NCBI GenBank assembly: GCA_007127655.1
Contig: SKYX01000370.1
Span: 1 to 18,623 of the forward strand
Source of the DNA: Desulfonatronum sp.
GTDB taxonomy: Bacteria > Desulfobacterota > Desulfovibrionia > Desulfovibrionales > Desulfonatronaceae
Length of the DNA stretch: 18,623 bases
Reading direction: 5' to 3'
Below the pieces are notes generated by a model, which was not told where the DNA came from, made no database searches, and was given only the letters and a program-made list of their open reading frames with translations. A program made the position numbers and the translations under genes. Positions 1-8,499 of the stretch are shown in pieces. Position 1 is the first letter of the stretch. Each line of letters starts with the position of its first letter.

Positions 1-1017
1 CAAACCCGCGAGGGGTCGCGCCTTTTGATCATGGGAAAGGGTGATGAGTCGCCGGAGGTGGGTGTGTTCGAAGATATCCTGGGCCACCTTCCGCGACGCT
101 CACTGATCGTGGTCAACAATTCCTGCGTGGTGCCGGGGCGGCTTCGGACAGTTGGAGAGCATGGTGGCAGCGTGGAAATGCTCCTGTTGACGCCGCTCAA
201 TCTTTTACGTCGCGCCCAACGCACCGAGAAAAGAAAATCATTCGTGACGGGAGACGTGTTGCTTCGTCCAGCCAAAAAGGCCAAGATCGAAAAAGTATTT
301 CAATTCAGCGAGATCCAGGCAAAAGTTCTGGAAAAAGGTGCATTCGGGCAAACGAAAGTGGAATTAAGCTGGCCGTCCGAATTGTCCCTGGAACAGATTT
401 TACGGGTTTCCGGGGAAATCCCCCTCCCCCCCTATATTCGCCGCCCATCGGACCAACAAGACCAGGAACGATACCAAACCGTTTACGCCGATGACCAGGA
501 GGCCGGTTCCATCGCTGCTCCGACAGCCGGTCTGCATTTCACCTCGCCGTTGCGCGATAAGCTTATTCAGGCCGGACATGAATGGGCCGAAGTGACGCTC
601 TATGTCGGGTACGGTACGTTCAGCCCAATCCGGAGCGACGATATCCGTGACCACCGGATGCACGGCGAATATGTGAAGCTCACCCAAAGCACTGCAGAGG
701 CGGTCCGACGGGCAAAGCACGAAGGCCGGGCGATAGTCGCCGTGGGAACCACGAGCATGCGCACCCTGGAGGGCGTCGCCGCCATTCTGGGCGGAGTAGA
801 ACCGTTTGAGGGCTGGTTGGATACGTACATCTACCCGGGATTCACGTTTCAGGTCGTGGACAGGTTGATCACCAACTTCCATCTTCCGAAGTCAAGCTTA
901 CTGGTATTGGTCAGCGCCTTTGCCGGTCGGGAACGAATTTTGGCCGCCTACCGAAGGGCCGTGGCCGAGGGGTTTCGTTTTTTTTCATACGGGGACGCAA
1001 TGCTCATTCGTCCGTGA
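1..1017 (+). CDS. queA: S-adenosylmethionine:tRNA ribosyltransferase-isomerase QueA (5' truncated by window)
   Basis: QueA transfers and isomerises the ribosyl part of S-adenosylmethionine onto preQ1 in tRNA to form epoxyqueuosine, the penultimate step of queuosine synthesis, in the cytoplasm. The frame is open from base 1 and the first residues (QTREGSRLLIM) match the family's N-terminal RxxSRLL segment. The true start therefore lies outside the window, about 20 residues upstream by comparison with E. coli QueA; the TTG at 25 is internal. Family signatures seen are VVNNSCVVPGRL, PLPPYIRRP, YQTVYA, AAPTAGLHFTSPL, GYGTFSPIR, AVGTTSMRTLE, YIYPGFTF, TNFHLPKSSLLVLVSAFAG and the C-terminal FFSYGDAMLI. 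The 338 visible residues fit a protein of about 355. The next gene starts 168 bases downstream. That gap holds a 6-bp hairpin (ACGACG/CGTCGT, 1047-1068) without a T-run, so no clear terminator. Assignment is secure. Confidence 0.96.
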   Translation, partial: QTREGSRLLIMGKGDESPEVGVFEDILGHLPRRSLIVVNNSCVVPGRLRTVGEHGGSVEMLLLTPLNLLRRAQRTEKRKSFVTGDVLLRPAKKAKIEKVFQFSEIQAKVLEKGAFGQTKVELSWPSELSLEQILRVSGEIPLPPYIRRPSDQQDQERYQTVYADDQEAGSIAAPTAGLHFTSPLRDKLIQAGHEWAEVTLYVGYGTFSPIRSDDIRDHRMHGEYVKLTQSTAEAVRRAKHEGRAIVAVGTTSMRTLEGVAAILGGVEPFEGWLDTYIYPGFTFQVVDRLITNFHLPKSSLLVLVSAFAGRERILAAYRRAVAEGFRFFSYGDAMLIRP

Positions 1018-1185
1018 GTTTCGAGGGCTGAACCCTTGTCGAAAAGACGACGAAAATTGGGCCGTCGTGGAGAATGCGATGAAGAAAGTTTTCAAGCTGA
1101 CTTTTCAAATCGTTTCGGTTCGCGTAAATGCTCGAAAGCCGTCTCTACCGACGGAATATGTTCAGAGGTCTGACCTGGAGGAAAA

Positions 1186-1446
1186 ATGATGAGACCAGTT
1201 GAGTTTCGGGAAGACCGATGCAAGGGCTGTGCGCTGTGCATGACGGTTTGTCCCGGAGAAATCATCACCATGTCCTCGCGATTCAACACGTCCGGTTACA
1301 AGGTCGTGGAGGTACGCGACGAGGTGGTGGAAGAGTGTACGAGCTGCGCGGCGTGCGCGCTGATCTGTCCGGACTATGCCGTATCCGTATGGCGCAAGCC
1401 GGCAAAAGCCAAGAAAGGAGAGACCGCCGATGTCCACGCCGGGTGA
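1186..1446 (+). CDS. 2x[4Fe-4S] ferredoxin subunit (delta) of 2-oxoacid:ferredoxin oxidoreductase
   Basis: This is an 86-residue bacterial-type ferredoxin that should pass electrons from the oxidoreductase core to an external carrier. Two CxxCxxCxxxCP motifs are visible: C12, C15, C18, C22 and C51, C54, C57, C61, enough for two [4Fe-4S] clusters. It is the first gene of a four-gene set; its last 17 bases overlap the start of the alpha subunit, so translation is probably coupled. A GGAGG ribosome binding site lies at 1177-1181. Two adjacent ATGs (1186 and 1189) are possible, and the second has the better spacing of 7 bases. The upstream gap has only a weak sigma70-like pair (TTTTCA at 1102, TAAATG at 1125, 17-base spacer). 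It would be called KorD or VorD by position; sequence alone does not fix the substrate. Confidence 0.92.
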   Translation: MMRPVEFREDRCKGCALCMTVCPGEIITMSSRFNTSGYKVVEVRDEVVEECTSCAACALICPDYAVSVWRKPAKAKKGETADVHAG

Positions 1447-2503
1447 ACGAGTCTTAATCAAGGGCAACGAGGCCATTTGTCGCGGCGCCGTGGATGCCGG
1501 TTGCCAGTGCTTTTTCGGCTATCCCATCACGCCGCAGAACGATATTCCCGAATATATGTCCAAGGTCATGCCCAACCTTGGACGCGTGTTCGTGCAGGCT
1601 GAAAGCGAAGTGGCCGCGGCCAACATGCTCTTGGGCGCGGCGGCTTGCGGAATACGGGCCATGACCTCGTCGTCGAGCCCCGGAATCTCGCTAAAGCAAG
1701 AGGCCATCTCCTACATGGGGGGCACGGAACTGCCCGCCGTGATCGTGAACATCAGCCGCGGCGGACCTGGATTGGGCGATATTGGTCCGTCTCAAGGCGA
1801 TTATTATCAAGCCGTCAAAGGCGGTGGACACGGGGATTACCGGCAGTTCGTCCTGGCACCCGGCACGGTACAGGAGGCATACGATCTGATCGGTAAGGCC
1901 TTTGATTTGGCCTTTGCCTATCGCAATCCCGTGATGCTTCTCGGCGACGCCATCATCGGGCAAATGATGGAGCCCGTTACGCTGGGTAGCAACAAAGAGA
2001 CGGAAAGCAACAGCCCAGACCTGGGGTGGAACCTGACGGGCAAGGGGCAACGCGACCCTCGACTGCTGAAGTCGTTGCACCTGACCGACGGCGCGTTGGC
2101 CGGACACAACCTTCGCCTGCGCGACAAGTACGCCTCCATGGAAAAAGACGTGCTTTTCGAAAACTTCCTCGTGGATGACGCAGAGCTGATCGTGGTCGCC
2201 TTCGGCTCCATCGGTCGCATTGCCAAAAGCACCATCCGCAAAATGCGGGCGTCCGGCAAAAAAGTTGGCCTGCATCGGCCCATAACCTTGTTTCCATTTC
2301 CCAGCCGGGAACTGGACAAGCTGGCCGCCGCGGGCAAGCGCTTCCTGACCATCGAACACAATTTGGGACAGATGGTGGACGACGTTCGGCTGGCCGTTAG
2401 AAAGCATGCGGATTCGGACTTTTATGGCCAAATGCCCGGCAATCTGCCGACTCCTGAAGACTTTGAACAACCCATCCTTGCTGCATTGGGGGTGAACTCA
2501 TGA
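1430..2503 (+). CDS. vorB: 2-oxoacid:ferredoxin oxidoreductase alpha subunit (VorB type)
   Basis: Alpha subunit of a ferredoxin-dependent oxidoreductase that oxidatively decarboxylates a 2-oxoacid with CoA to an acyl-CoA, CO2 and reduced ferredoxin. The 357 residues contain the family start (GNEAICRGAVDAGC), the substrate-pocket segment GYPITPQNDIPEYM, ESEVAAANMLLGAAACG, SSSPGISLKQEA and RGGPGLGDIGPSQGDY, then a C-terminal domain around VVAFGSIGRIAKS. I chose ATG 1430 rather than the upstream in-frame start at 1376 because AAAGGAG lies about 9 bases before it and the first 18 codons of the longer form lie entirely inside the ferredoxin gene. It overlaps the beta subunit by ATGA (2500-2503). 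The N-terminal signature is of the 3-methyl-2-oxobutanoate (branched-chain) VorB type, but 2-oxoglutarate (KorA) use cannot be excluded from sequence. Confidence 0.92.
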   Translation: MSTPGERVLIKGNEAICRGAVDAGCQCFFGYPITPQNDIPEYMSKVMPNLGRVFVQAESEVAAANMLLGAAACGIRAMTSSSSPGISLKQEAISYMGGTELPAVIVNISRGGPGLGDIGPSQGDYYQAVKGGGHGDYRQFVLAPGTVQEAYDLIGKAFDLAFAYRNPVMLLGDAIIGQMMEPVTLGSNKETESNSPDLGWNLTGKGQRDPRLLKSLHLTDGALAGHNLRLRDKYASMEKDVLFENFLVDDAELIVVAFGSIGRIAKSTIRKMRASGKKVGLHRPITLFPFPSRELDKLAAAGKRFLTIEHNLGQMVDDVRLAVRKHADSDFYGQMPGNLPTPEDFEQPILAALGVNS

Positions 2504-3282
2504 AAAACGGTAAGGCGGCTTTCACCTTGCCCGGCGTACTGGCGGACATTCCGACCCATTATTGTCCGGGCTGTCAACACGGCGTGGCCCAACGCCTCGT
2601 CGCGGAGTGCCTGGACGAGTTGGCACTGTCTGAAAAAGCCATCTGCATCGGCTCCATAGGCTGCTCGGTATTCATCTATAACTATCTGAAGGTGGACAGC
2701 GTGGAAGCGCCTCATGGTCGCGCCCCGGCCGTGGCCACCGGCGTCAAGCGCGCCCGGCCCGAGGCGGCTGTGTTCACCTATCAGGGTGATGGGGATCTGG
2801 CCTCCATCGGCATGGCCGAAACCATGCACTGCGCCAACCGCGGGGAACGGGTGACCATCGTCTTCGTAAACAATACGGTGTACGGAATGACCGGAGGCCA
2901 GATGGCCCCCACCACCATGGTCGGCCAGCGGACCACGACCTGTCCGGGGGGACGATGCGCGGACAACGAGGGCGAGCCGATCAAGATGACCGAAATCATC
3001 GCATCTCTCGGGGGGACTGCTTATGCGGCCCGGGTGGCCGTGGACTCGGTCAAGCACGTTCGGGCGGCCAAAAAGGCCGTACGCAGGGCCTTTGAAGCTC
3101 CCTTGAACAACCTTGGCTTGGGGTTCGTGGAAATCCTGGCCACCTGCCCCACCAACTGGAAAATGACCCCAGTACAGGCCAACAAGCGCATCTCCGAGGA
3201 ACTGATCCCCTACTTCCCTTTGGGAACCTACAAGAATCTCATGGGGGAACAAGCCGCTGAAGGTACGGAGGTGGAAGGATGA
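2500..3282 (+). CDS. 2-oxoacid:ferredoxin oxidoreductase TPP-binding beta subunit
   Basis: Catalytic thiamine-pyrophosphate subunit, 260 residues. The TPP/Mg motif is GDGD at 96-99 followed by NN at 124-125 (VFVNNTVYGMTGGQMAPT). C22 and C25 in YCPGC, C55 in GSIGC and C216 in LATCPTNW match the four-cysteine pattern that holds the proximal [4Fe-4S] cluster in this family. The start overlaps the alpha stop by ATGA, and the stop overlaps the gamma start in the same way, so equal-ratio, coupled translation is expected. It belongs to the VorA/KorB family. The specific oxoacid is not determined by anything I can see. Confidence 0.93.
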   Translation: MKNGKAAFTLPGVLADIPTHYCPGCQHGVAQRLVAECLDELALSEKAICIGSIGCSVFIYNYLKVDSVEAPHGRAPAVATGVKRARPEAAVFTYQGDGDLASIGMAETMHCANRGERVTIVFVNNTVYGMTGGQMAPTTMVGQRTTTCPGGRCADNEGEPIKMTEIIASLGGTAYAARVAVDSVKHVRAAKKAVRRAFEAPLNNLGLGFVEILATCPTNWKMTPVQANKRISEELIPYFPLGTYKNLMGEQAAEGTEVEG

Positions 3283-3827
3283 GCGGTTATCAAGACGTCA
3301 TCGTGGCCGGATTCGGCGGTCAAGGGGTCATGCTGATCGGGACGCTTCTGGCCTACGCCGCTATGGAAGACGGGCTCAACGTGACCTATATGCCGGTTTA
3401 CGGTCCTGAAATGCGCGGCGGCACGGCGAACTGCACAGTAGTCGTCTCCAAGGACGATATCGGTTCGCCGATCATCCATCTGCCCAAATCGTTGATAGCC
3501 ATGAACCGTCCGTCTCTGGACAAGTTTCAGCCTCGGGTCCAGGATGGGGGTGTCGTGGTGGTAAATTCCTCCCTGGTGGACATGGCGCTTGCCGACACGG
3601 CGCGGGTGCAGGCTGTTGGCGTTCCAGCTAATGAAATCGCCGACAGCCTCGGCAACACCAAAATGGCCAACATGGTGGCCATCGGGGCGTACGCTCAACT
3701 GACCGGCGTCGTGCCGCTGGACGTGCTCAAAGCCAGCCTGAAAAAGGTCATTTCTCCGAACTACGCGAAAATGATTCCCGCCAACGAACAGGCTATTCAG
3801 GCTGGGGCCGACGCGGTCCGGGCCTGA
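3279..3827 (+). CDS. 2-oxoacid:ferredoxin oxidoreductase gamma subunit
   Basis: Gamma subunit, 182 residues, completing the alpha-beta-gamma-delta complex. The N-terminal [19 protein letters not shown] (GxGGQG at 11-16) is the family hallmark, followed by [17 protein letters not shown], which is typical of Vor/Kor/Ior gamma chains and takes part in CoA or substrate domain contacts. Its ATG overlaps the beta stop. Its stop is immediately followed, with no spacer, by a 29-base REP-like palindrome. Confidence 0.93.
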   Translation: MSGYQDVIVAGFGGQGVMLIGTLLAYAAMEDGLNVTYMPVYGPEMRGGTANCTVVVSKDDIGSPIIHLPKSLIAMNRPSLDKFQPRVQDGGVVVVNSSLVDMALADTARVQAVGVPANEIADSLGNTKMANMVAIGAYAQLTGVVPLDVLKASLKKVISPNYAKMIPANEQAIQAGADAVRA

Positions 3828-3856
3828 GTAGGGGCGGGTTTCAAACCCGCCCCTAC
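3828..3856. repeat. REP-like perfect palindrome (14-bp arms, 1-base centre)
   Basis: The left arm GTAGGGGCGGGTTT (3828-3841) and right arm AAACCCGCCCCTAC (3843-3856) are exact reverse complements around a single C. It begins at the first base after the gamma-subunit stop codon and ends 11 bases before the aroE ATG. The short GTAGGGGCG-type palindrome resembles dispersed REP elements mobilised by RAYT transposases; this is family knowledge, since only one copy is in the window. It is followed by CCTTCTCCGCC rather than a T-run, so it is not a typical intrinsic terminator, although the very GC-rich hairpin could attenuate transcription or protect the upstream mRNA. Confidence 0.75.
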
Positions 3857-3867
3857 CCTTCTCCGCC

Positions 3868-4707
3868 ATGAGTGCAATCAAGCCGATCTTCATCCCTGAG
3901 CGACTCTACGGAATCATCGGACATCCGCTGGGGCACAGCTTGAGCCCCCTACTCCACAACTGGGGCTTCCAACACTACAATTTGGGGGCCGTGTATTGTC
4001 GGTGGCCGATGCCGACGGACCGACTGCCGGAGTTTATCACGGCCATGCGGACCTTGCCGATCCAAGGAGTCAGTGTGACCATTCCCCACAAGCGAATGGT
4101 CATGCCCTACCTGGACGGTCTGACCGTGGACGCTCTTCACGCCGGAGCCGTGAACACGCTGTTTTGGAGCGGTGAGGAACTCTGGGGCGATAATACAGAC
4201 GTCCAGGGTTTTTTGGCCCCGCTGATGGCTCGGCGGAGTCAGATCAGGACGGCGCTGGTCCTTGGCGTCGGGGGGGCTTCCAGAGCCGTGGTATGGGGCT
4301 TGAAGCGGATCAGTGCCGAACGGATCGCAGTCTGCGGACGCAGCCCGGAAAACGCGGAATCCCTGGCTCGAGAAGCGGGATGCGAACAGCTTTCCTGGGA
4401 AAAACGTGGGCAATGGAGCGGAGATCTGGTGGTCAATGCAACGCCATTGGGCATGTCCGGGAAGCACGAGGAAATGAGTCCTTGGCCTGGCAAAATGTCC
4501 AATATTCGCATCGCCTACGATCTGGCCTACAATCCTCAGGAGACGTGTTTTCTCCGCCAAGCCAAGGAAAGCGGCATCCAGGCCATCGGCGGGCTGGAGA
4601 TGTTCATCGCCCAGGCTCAAGGGCAGTTTCGTCTCTGGACCAAAAAAGAACTCCCGGACGAACCCGTCCGGGAGGTGCTTTCATCCGCCCTCGGCGAGGT
4701 CGGATAG
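3868..4707 (+). CDS. aroE: Shikimate dehydrogenase (NADP+)
   Basis: AroE reduces 3-dehydroshikimate to shikimate with NADPH, step four of chorismate synthesis. The 279 residues fit the family. The shikimate-binding SxS is in GHPLGHSLSP (S24, S26). The catalytic lysine is in VTIPHK (K75) and the catalytic aspartate in NTDVQG (D111). The NADP Rossmann turn is GVGGASRA at 133-140, followed by VVNATPLGM and near the end GGLEMFIAQAQGQF. ATG 3868 is the only start compatible with the conserved N-terminus, yet no Shine-Dalgarno sequence precedes it; the space is taken by the palindrome at 3828-3856. It may be cotranscribed with the oxidoreductase genes 40 bases upstream. Confidence 0.95.
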   Translation: MSAIKPIFIPERLYGIIGHPLGHSLSPLLHNWGFQHYNLGAVYCRWPMPTDRLPEFITAMRTLPIQGVSVTIPHKRMVMPYLDGLTVDALHAGAVNTLFWSGEELWGDNTDVQGFLAPLMARRSQIRTALVLGVGGASRAVVWGLKRISAERIAVCGRSPENAESLAREAGCEQLSWEKRGQWSGDLVVNATPLGMSGKHEEMSPWPGKMSNIRIAYDLAYNPQETCFLRQAKESGIQAIGGLEMFIAQAQGQFRLWTKKELPDEPVREVLSSALGEVG

Positions 4708-4710
4708 TTT

Positions 4711-4726
4711 CGAGCCAATCGGCTCG
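4711..4726. terminator. Weak hairpin between convergent aroE and mltD
   Basis: CGAGCC (4711-4716) and GGCTCG (4721-4726) form a 6-bp stem with an AATC loop in the 26-base gap between two convergent genes. The position suggests a bidirectional terminator, but neither side has a run of T, so this is tentative. Confidence 0.28.
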
Positions 4727-4733
4727 ATCCGCG

Positions 4734-6356
4734 TTACCGTGTAACGAAAATTTTGAGATTATCGCCGGGTCGGATCAGCCCGTTACGCGGCAGCTTGTTC
4801 CACGCGACCAGATTGCTGGTTGTTACGCCATAACGCTGGGCGATGCGCCACAGAGTGTCGCCGCTACGGACGCGATACTGAACCACGTTGGTCGTGGCCG
4901 ACGCCGTCCGGGTACCTGACCGTTCGATCTGGGGAATGTACAGGCGCTGTCCAACGCGCAAGGTGGAGCCGGTCGATATGCCGTTAGCCTGGGCCAGAGT
5001 TTGAACCGTGACTCCGTGTCGCCTGGACAGGCTCCACAACGTATCTCCCGACTGGACCACATGGTTGGCGCGCTGGCTGGCCCGTTGCTGGGTTGCGGAG
5101 GCTCCGCCTGTTTGCTGAGCAGCAGCCACTGCTGCTGGGGACGCCGGAACCATAACCGATTCACCGATCCGCAGGGTATTGCTGGTCCGATTATTGATTC
5201 GTTTCAATACATCAATTGGCGTGTCAAAGCGGGAGGCCAGGACATACCACGAATCACCTCGACGCACCTGGTAACGATGAAATCCAGAAAACGGAGCAGT
5301 CGCGGGTTTTTTAAGGTAGGCCTGCACGGTAGCCTGCTTGTCCTCGGGCACAAAGATGGACAGGTTCATTCCCGGAGGGCTAACCTGACGACGAAATGCG
5401 GGGTTGAGTTGGCGAAAGCTGTCCCAGTCCATGCCGCAGGAGTTGGCCAGGGCTACGAGGTCGGTTCCGCCTTTGATCTCGATTTCAGCCAGTTTTGTGG
5501 TGTTGTCCCAGTTAATCGGGGCAAATCCCAGTTCTTCCAGGTTCTGGATAATTTTCAAAATGGCCATGAATTTGGGGACATAGTGACGGGTTTCCAAAGC
5601 CAGCAGGTTATTGATGGCGGCTAAGTCGAAGTAGTTGTCTGTTCCGCTACGCTGCATGGCTCTGGAAATACGCCCTTCCCCGGCGTTGTAGGCGGCCAGG
5701 GCCAGATTCCAGTCCCCAAACATGTCGTAAAGTCGGGAGAGATAAGCGGCAGCGCCATGGGTGGACATCCGAGGGTCACGGCGCTGGTCGAGCCACCAAT
5801 CGAAGGTCATGCCGAAGGATTCGCCCGTCCTGGGCATGAATTGCCACATGCCGCCAGCGCCGGCCCGGGAATAGGCCATAGGATTGTAGCCGCTTTCCAG
5901 GAACGGAAGATAGATCAAGTCATGAGGCAGGCCGTATTCGGCGAAAATGTCGCGGACCTCGGGGAGGAACTGTTCGGATCGCTTCAGCCACATTTCGAAA
6001 CGCTCACGGCCCTCATGGGTGAAATAGCGAAAAAAGCGCTCGACTTCCCTGGTCTCCTGAATATCCAGGACAAATTCAAACTCCAAGGGCGATTCCAAGG
6101 CTTTTTTCTCTGCGTCCGTCAGCGGGGAGTCGGTATCCACGTCGATTCGTCCGTAGGCATCCAGGGGAGGGTCGAGAAGTGAACGGCGTTCTTCCCCATC
6201 GAGCAGGATTGATGCGCCGGGTTGTCCTTCGGCGGCGATTCGAGCCTCTTTGCCCCTGTCAGGCAATGCTGTATGGGAAGACGGTTTCTGATGGGCCGCA
6301 CAGGCGGACAGCAGCAATAACGACATCAAAACGAAGAAAGACAATCGGATGTTCAT
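4734..6356 (-). CDS. mltD: Membrane-bound lytic murein transglycosylase D-like lipoprotein with three LysM domains
   Basis: MltD cleaves the glycan backbone of peptidoglycan, forming 1,6-anhydromuramyl ends, from the periplasmic face of the outer membrane. The 540 residues start with a lipoprotein signal peptide ending in lipobox LSAC (lipidated Cys19); Ala follows, not the Asp that would retain it in the inner membrane. The SLT domain holds the catalytic glutamate in LESGYNPMAYS (E154), then AGAGGMWQFMP and AAYNAGEGRI. Three LysM peptidoglycan-binding repeats follow at about 362-405, 434-477 and 494-538, each starting with a variant of YxVxxGDTLW. E. coli MltD has two LysM, so this is a longer variant. 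GGAG lies 5 bases before the ATG. A weak minus-strand promoter pair (TTGGTC/TATCAA, 17-base spacer) can be read at about 6414-6436. Confidence 0.93.
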   Translation of the reverse strand: MNIRLSFFVLMSLLLLSACAAHQKPSSHTALPDRGKEARIAAEGQPGASILLDGEERRSLLDPPLDAYGRIDVDTDSPLTDAEKKALESPLEFEFVLDIQETREVERFFRYFTHEGRERFEMWLKRSEQFLPEVRDIFAEYGLPHDLIYLPFLESGYNPMAYSRAGAGGMWQFMPRTGESFGMTFDWWLDQRRDPRMSTHGAAAYLSRLYDMFGDWNLALAAYNAGEGRISRAMQRSGTDNYFDLAAINNLLALETRHYVPKFMAILKIIQNLEELGFAPINWDNTTKLAEIEIKGGTDLVALANSCGMDWDSFRQLNPAFRRQVSPPGMNLSIFVPEDKQATVQAYLKKPATAPFSGFHRYQVRRGDSWYVLASRFDTPIDVLKRINNRTSNTLRIGESVMVPASPAAVAAAQQTGGASATQQRASQRANHVVQSGDTLWSLSRRHGVTVQTLAQANGISTGSTLRVGQRLYIPQIERSGTRTASATTNVVQYRVRSGDTLWRIAQRYGVTTSNLVAWNKLPRNGLIRPGDNLKIFVTR

Positions 6357-6514
6357 GTGGTCTCCATGGGCATGGGGCTCATGAGGGGGGAAGGGTGAGC
6401 GATCTCATTGATATTTCGAGATGATTTGTTGACCAAGTTGTTTACTCCATGGTCCTTTAACGAAAAACATACTGAAATGCAAGATAAAATTCTGAAAAGA
6501 GTACAAAGGACAAC

Positions 6515-7276
6515 ATGAATCAAGATATTGATGAAGATCGTGGCTGTTGGACCGTGGGACGAAAACCTGTCCAAGAGGTCTTGTTTTCCAAACCGGAACA
6601 GGTGGACTTGGTTTATATCCAGGACGGCGTCAGGTCGCATGCCTTGGAACGCATCGTGGACGTCTGCAAGAGCCAAAAAGTCCGCTATCGTAAGGTCTCT
6701 GATGTAGAATTGCGGCGCATTCATTCCGGGAACCATCAGGGGGTGTTGGCACGGATATTCCAGCCGGGCTTCACGAACATGGCCGCGGTCCTGGAGCGGG
6801 CCGTGACGGCTCCCCTGCCTCTGGTCCTGGCCTTGGACCAGGTCCAGGATCCCGGAAACCTTGGGACTCTGGCCAGGACCATGGTTGCCTTGGGCGGAGC
6901 GGGAATCATTCTGCCCAAAAATCGAACCGCTTTTCCCGGAGCCGTGGCAGCCAAAGCCAGTGCAGGAGCGCTGAACCGGCTACCAATCGCCCATGTGACC
7001 AATATGGCCAGAAGCCTGGAATACTGCGTGGATCAGGGCTGTACGGTGTACGGCACGGTGGTCGGCGTTGACGCGGAAAATCTGTTCTCGTTCAACCCGA
7101 CCTTTCCGGCCGTGCTGGTGGTGGGCAACGAGGACAAGGGCATTCGGCCCAACGTCCTCAAACGGTGCGACCGCAAATTGTTCATCCCCATGCCGGGAGA
7201 GATGCAGTCTCTGAACGTGGCCCAGGCAGGAGCCATGGCCCTGGCCATGTTTGCCCGCGCCAAGAACCCGAGCTGA
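6515..7276 (+). CDS. rlmB: 23S rRNA (guanosine-2'-O)-methyltransferase RlmB (SpoU/TrmH family)
   Basis: A SPOUT-fold enzyme that uses S-adenosylmethionine to methylate the 2'-OH of a guanosine, G2251 in E. coli 23S rRNA for RlmB. The 253 residues have an N-terminal RNA-binding part with HSGNHQGVLA (70-79). The three SpoU motifs follow: LDQVQDPGNLGTLARTM (N115, R121), VVGNEDKGIRP, and IPMPGEMQSLNVAQAGAMA near the end, which build the trefoil knot and cofactor site. AAAGGA lies 4 bases before ATG 6515. It is divergent from mltD across a 158-base gap that contains a possible -10 (TAAAAT, 6485-6490) without a good -35. Other TrmH-family rRNA methylases are the alternative, but length and N-terminal domain favour RlmB. 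Confidence 0.9.
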   Translation: MNQDIDEDRGCWTVGRKPVQEVLFSKPEQVDLVYIQDGVRSHALERIVDVCKSQKVRYRKVSDVELRRIHSGNHQGVLARIFQPGFTNMAAVLERAVTAPLPLVLALDQVQDPGNLGTLARTMVALGGAGIILPKNRTAFPGAVAAKASAGALNRLPIAHVTNMARSLEYCVDQGCTVYGTVVGVDAENLFSFNPTFPAVLVVGNEDKGIRPNVLKRCDRKLFIPMPGEMQSLNVAQAGAMALAMFARAKNPS

Positions 7277-7336
7277 TTCAGTGCTGAGTAGATCGGGCTT
7301 TGGGTTGATCAGGTGTTGAGCTGACGAGGCAAGGGA

Positions 7337-8431
7337 TCACCCCCGTGATTCGAAGTCGATCCGTGGGTCGATCAGGGTGTACATCAGGTCGCCTACAAGA
7401 TTGAGCAGAAGCCCCAGCAGGGTAAAAATGTACAGGGTCCCGAACATCACCGGATAATCCCGGTTTATGGCCGCTTCGAAGCCCAGAAGGCCAAGTCCGT
7501 CCAGGGAAAAAATCACCTCGATGAGCAGGGCGCTGGTAAACAGGATGCCGATGAAGGCGCTGGGAAAACCGGCGACCACGATGAGCATGGCGTTGCGAAA
7601 CACATGGCCGTAGAGCACCCGCCGTTCCGTGAGACCCTTGGAGCGGGCCGTGATCACGTACTGCTTGTTGATTTCTTCCAGGAAGGAATTTTTGGTGAGC
7701 ATGGTCAGGCCAGCGAATCCTCCAATGACCATGGCGGTCACAGGCAGGGTCAAGTGCCAGAAATAATCCAGGATACGCATGGGCCAGCTCAGCTCATGCC
7801 AGTTCTCCGATGCAAGTCCGCGCAGAGGAAAAAGGTCCAGAAAACTGCCTCCGGCGAACAGCACGATCAGCAGCACGGCGAACAAAAAGCCGGGAATGGC
7901 GTAGCCCACCACCACGACGGCGCTGGTGGCCACGTCGAAGGCGGAACCGTCCCTGACGGCCTTGCGAATACCCAGGGGAATGGAAATGGCGTAGACCAGC
8001 AGGGTCGTCCACAGTCCCAGGGAGATGGACACGGGCATTTTTTGGAGGATCAGCGATACGACGGATTGGTCGCGGTAAAAGCTCTGGCCGAAGTCGAAAC
8101 GCAGATAGTTGCCCATCATCTGGACGAACCGGGCCGCCGGGGGCTGGTCGAAACCGTACATCCGCTCCAGTTCCGCGATCAGTTCCGGATCGATGCCCTG
8201 GGCCCCGCGATACCGGGATTGGTCCGTTTCCGAAAGGTGGGCGGCTTGCATCTCGCCCCGGTCCGTGCCAGCAATGCGCCCCGTGGCCGTGACGTCATGG
8301 CCGCGCAGTTGCGCGACCACCCGCTCCACCGGACCGCCAGGCGCGGCCTGAATAATGATAAAATTCAGGATCATGATCCCCAGCAACGTGGGAATCATGA
8401 GCAGCAGGCGGCGCAGGATGTAGGCGGTCAC
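7337..8431 (-). CDS. yejB: ABC importer inner-membrane permease YejB (microcin C/oligopeptide type)
   Basis: Integral membrane permease of the YejABEF importer, which brings peptides such as microcin C into the cytoplasm. Matches to E. coli YejB run the whole length: the start [31 protein letters not shown], the [17 protein letters not shown] segment, [26 protein letters not shown]-like [28 protein letters not shown], and the end [20 protein letters not shown] to [10 protein letters not shown]. The EAA-type loop ([23 protein letters not shown]) contacts the ATPase. About six membrane segments are apparent in 364 residues. The start codon is GTG (8429-8431) with GGAAG about 9 bases before it. 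yejA lies 68 bases upstream. No yejE or yejF follows; the next gene is convergent rlmB only 60 bases away. Confidence 0.94.
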   Translation of the reverse strand: MTAYILRRLLLMIPTLLGIMILNFIIIQAAPGGPVERVVAQLRGHDVTATGRIAGTDRGEMQAAHLSETDQSRYRGAQGIDPELIAELERMYGFDQPPAARFVQMMGNYLRFDFGQSFYRDQSVVSLILQKMPVSISLGLWTTLLVYAISIPLGIRKAVRDGSAFDVATSAVVVVGYAIPGFLFAVLLIVLFAGGSFLDLFPLRGLASENWHELSWPMRILDYFWHLTLPVTAMVIGGFAGLTMLTKNSFLEEINKQYVITARSKGLTERRVLYGHVFRNAMLIVVAGFPSAFIGILFTSALLIEVIFSLDGLGLLGFEAAINRDYPVMFGTLYIFTLLGLLLNLVGDLMYTLIDPRIDFESRG

Positions 8432-8499
8432 GGCGTGTCTTCCGGCGAACGGCGGTTACGATGGTCCTGTGGGTTTGCTGAATCAAAGCCTAGGGCAGG

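Noticed and set aside
1376..1429. Upstream in-frame start for the vorB alpha subunit
   Set aside because: It would add 18 codons lying entirely within the ferredoxin gene, has no ribosome binding site, and the family N-terminus begins after ATG 1430.
3828..3867. Palindrome read as an intrinsic terminator of the oxidoreductase operon
   Set aside because: No T-run follows on either strand; a REP-like element explains the perfect symmetry better.
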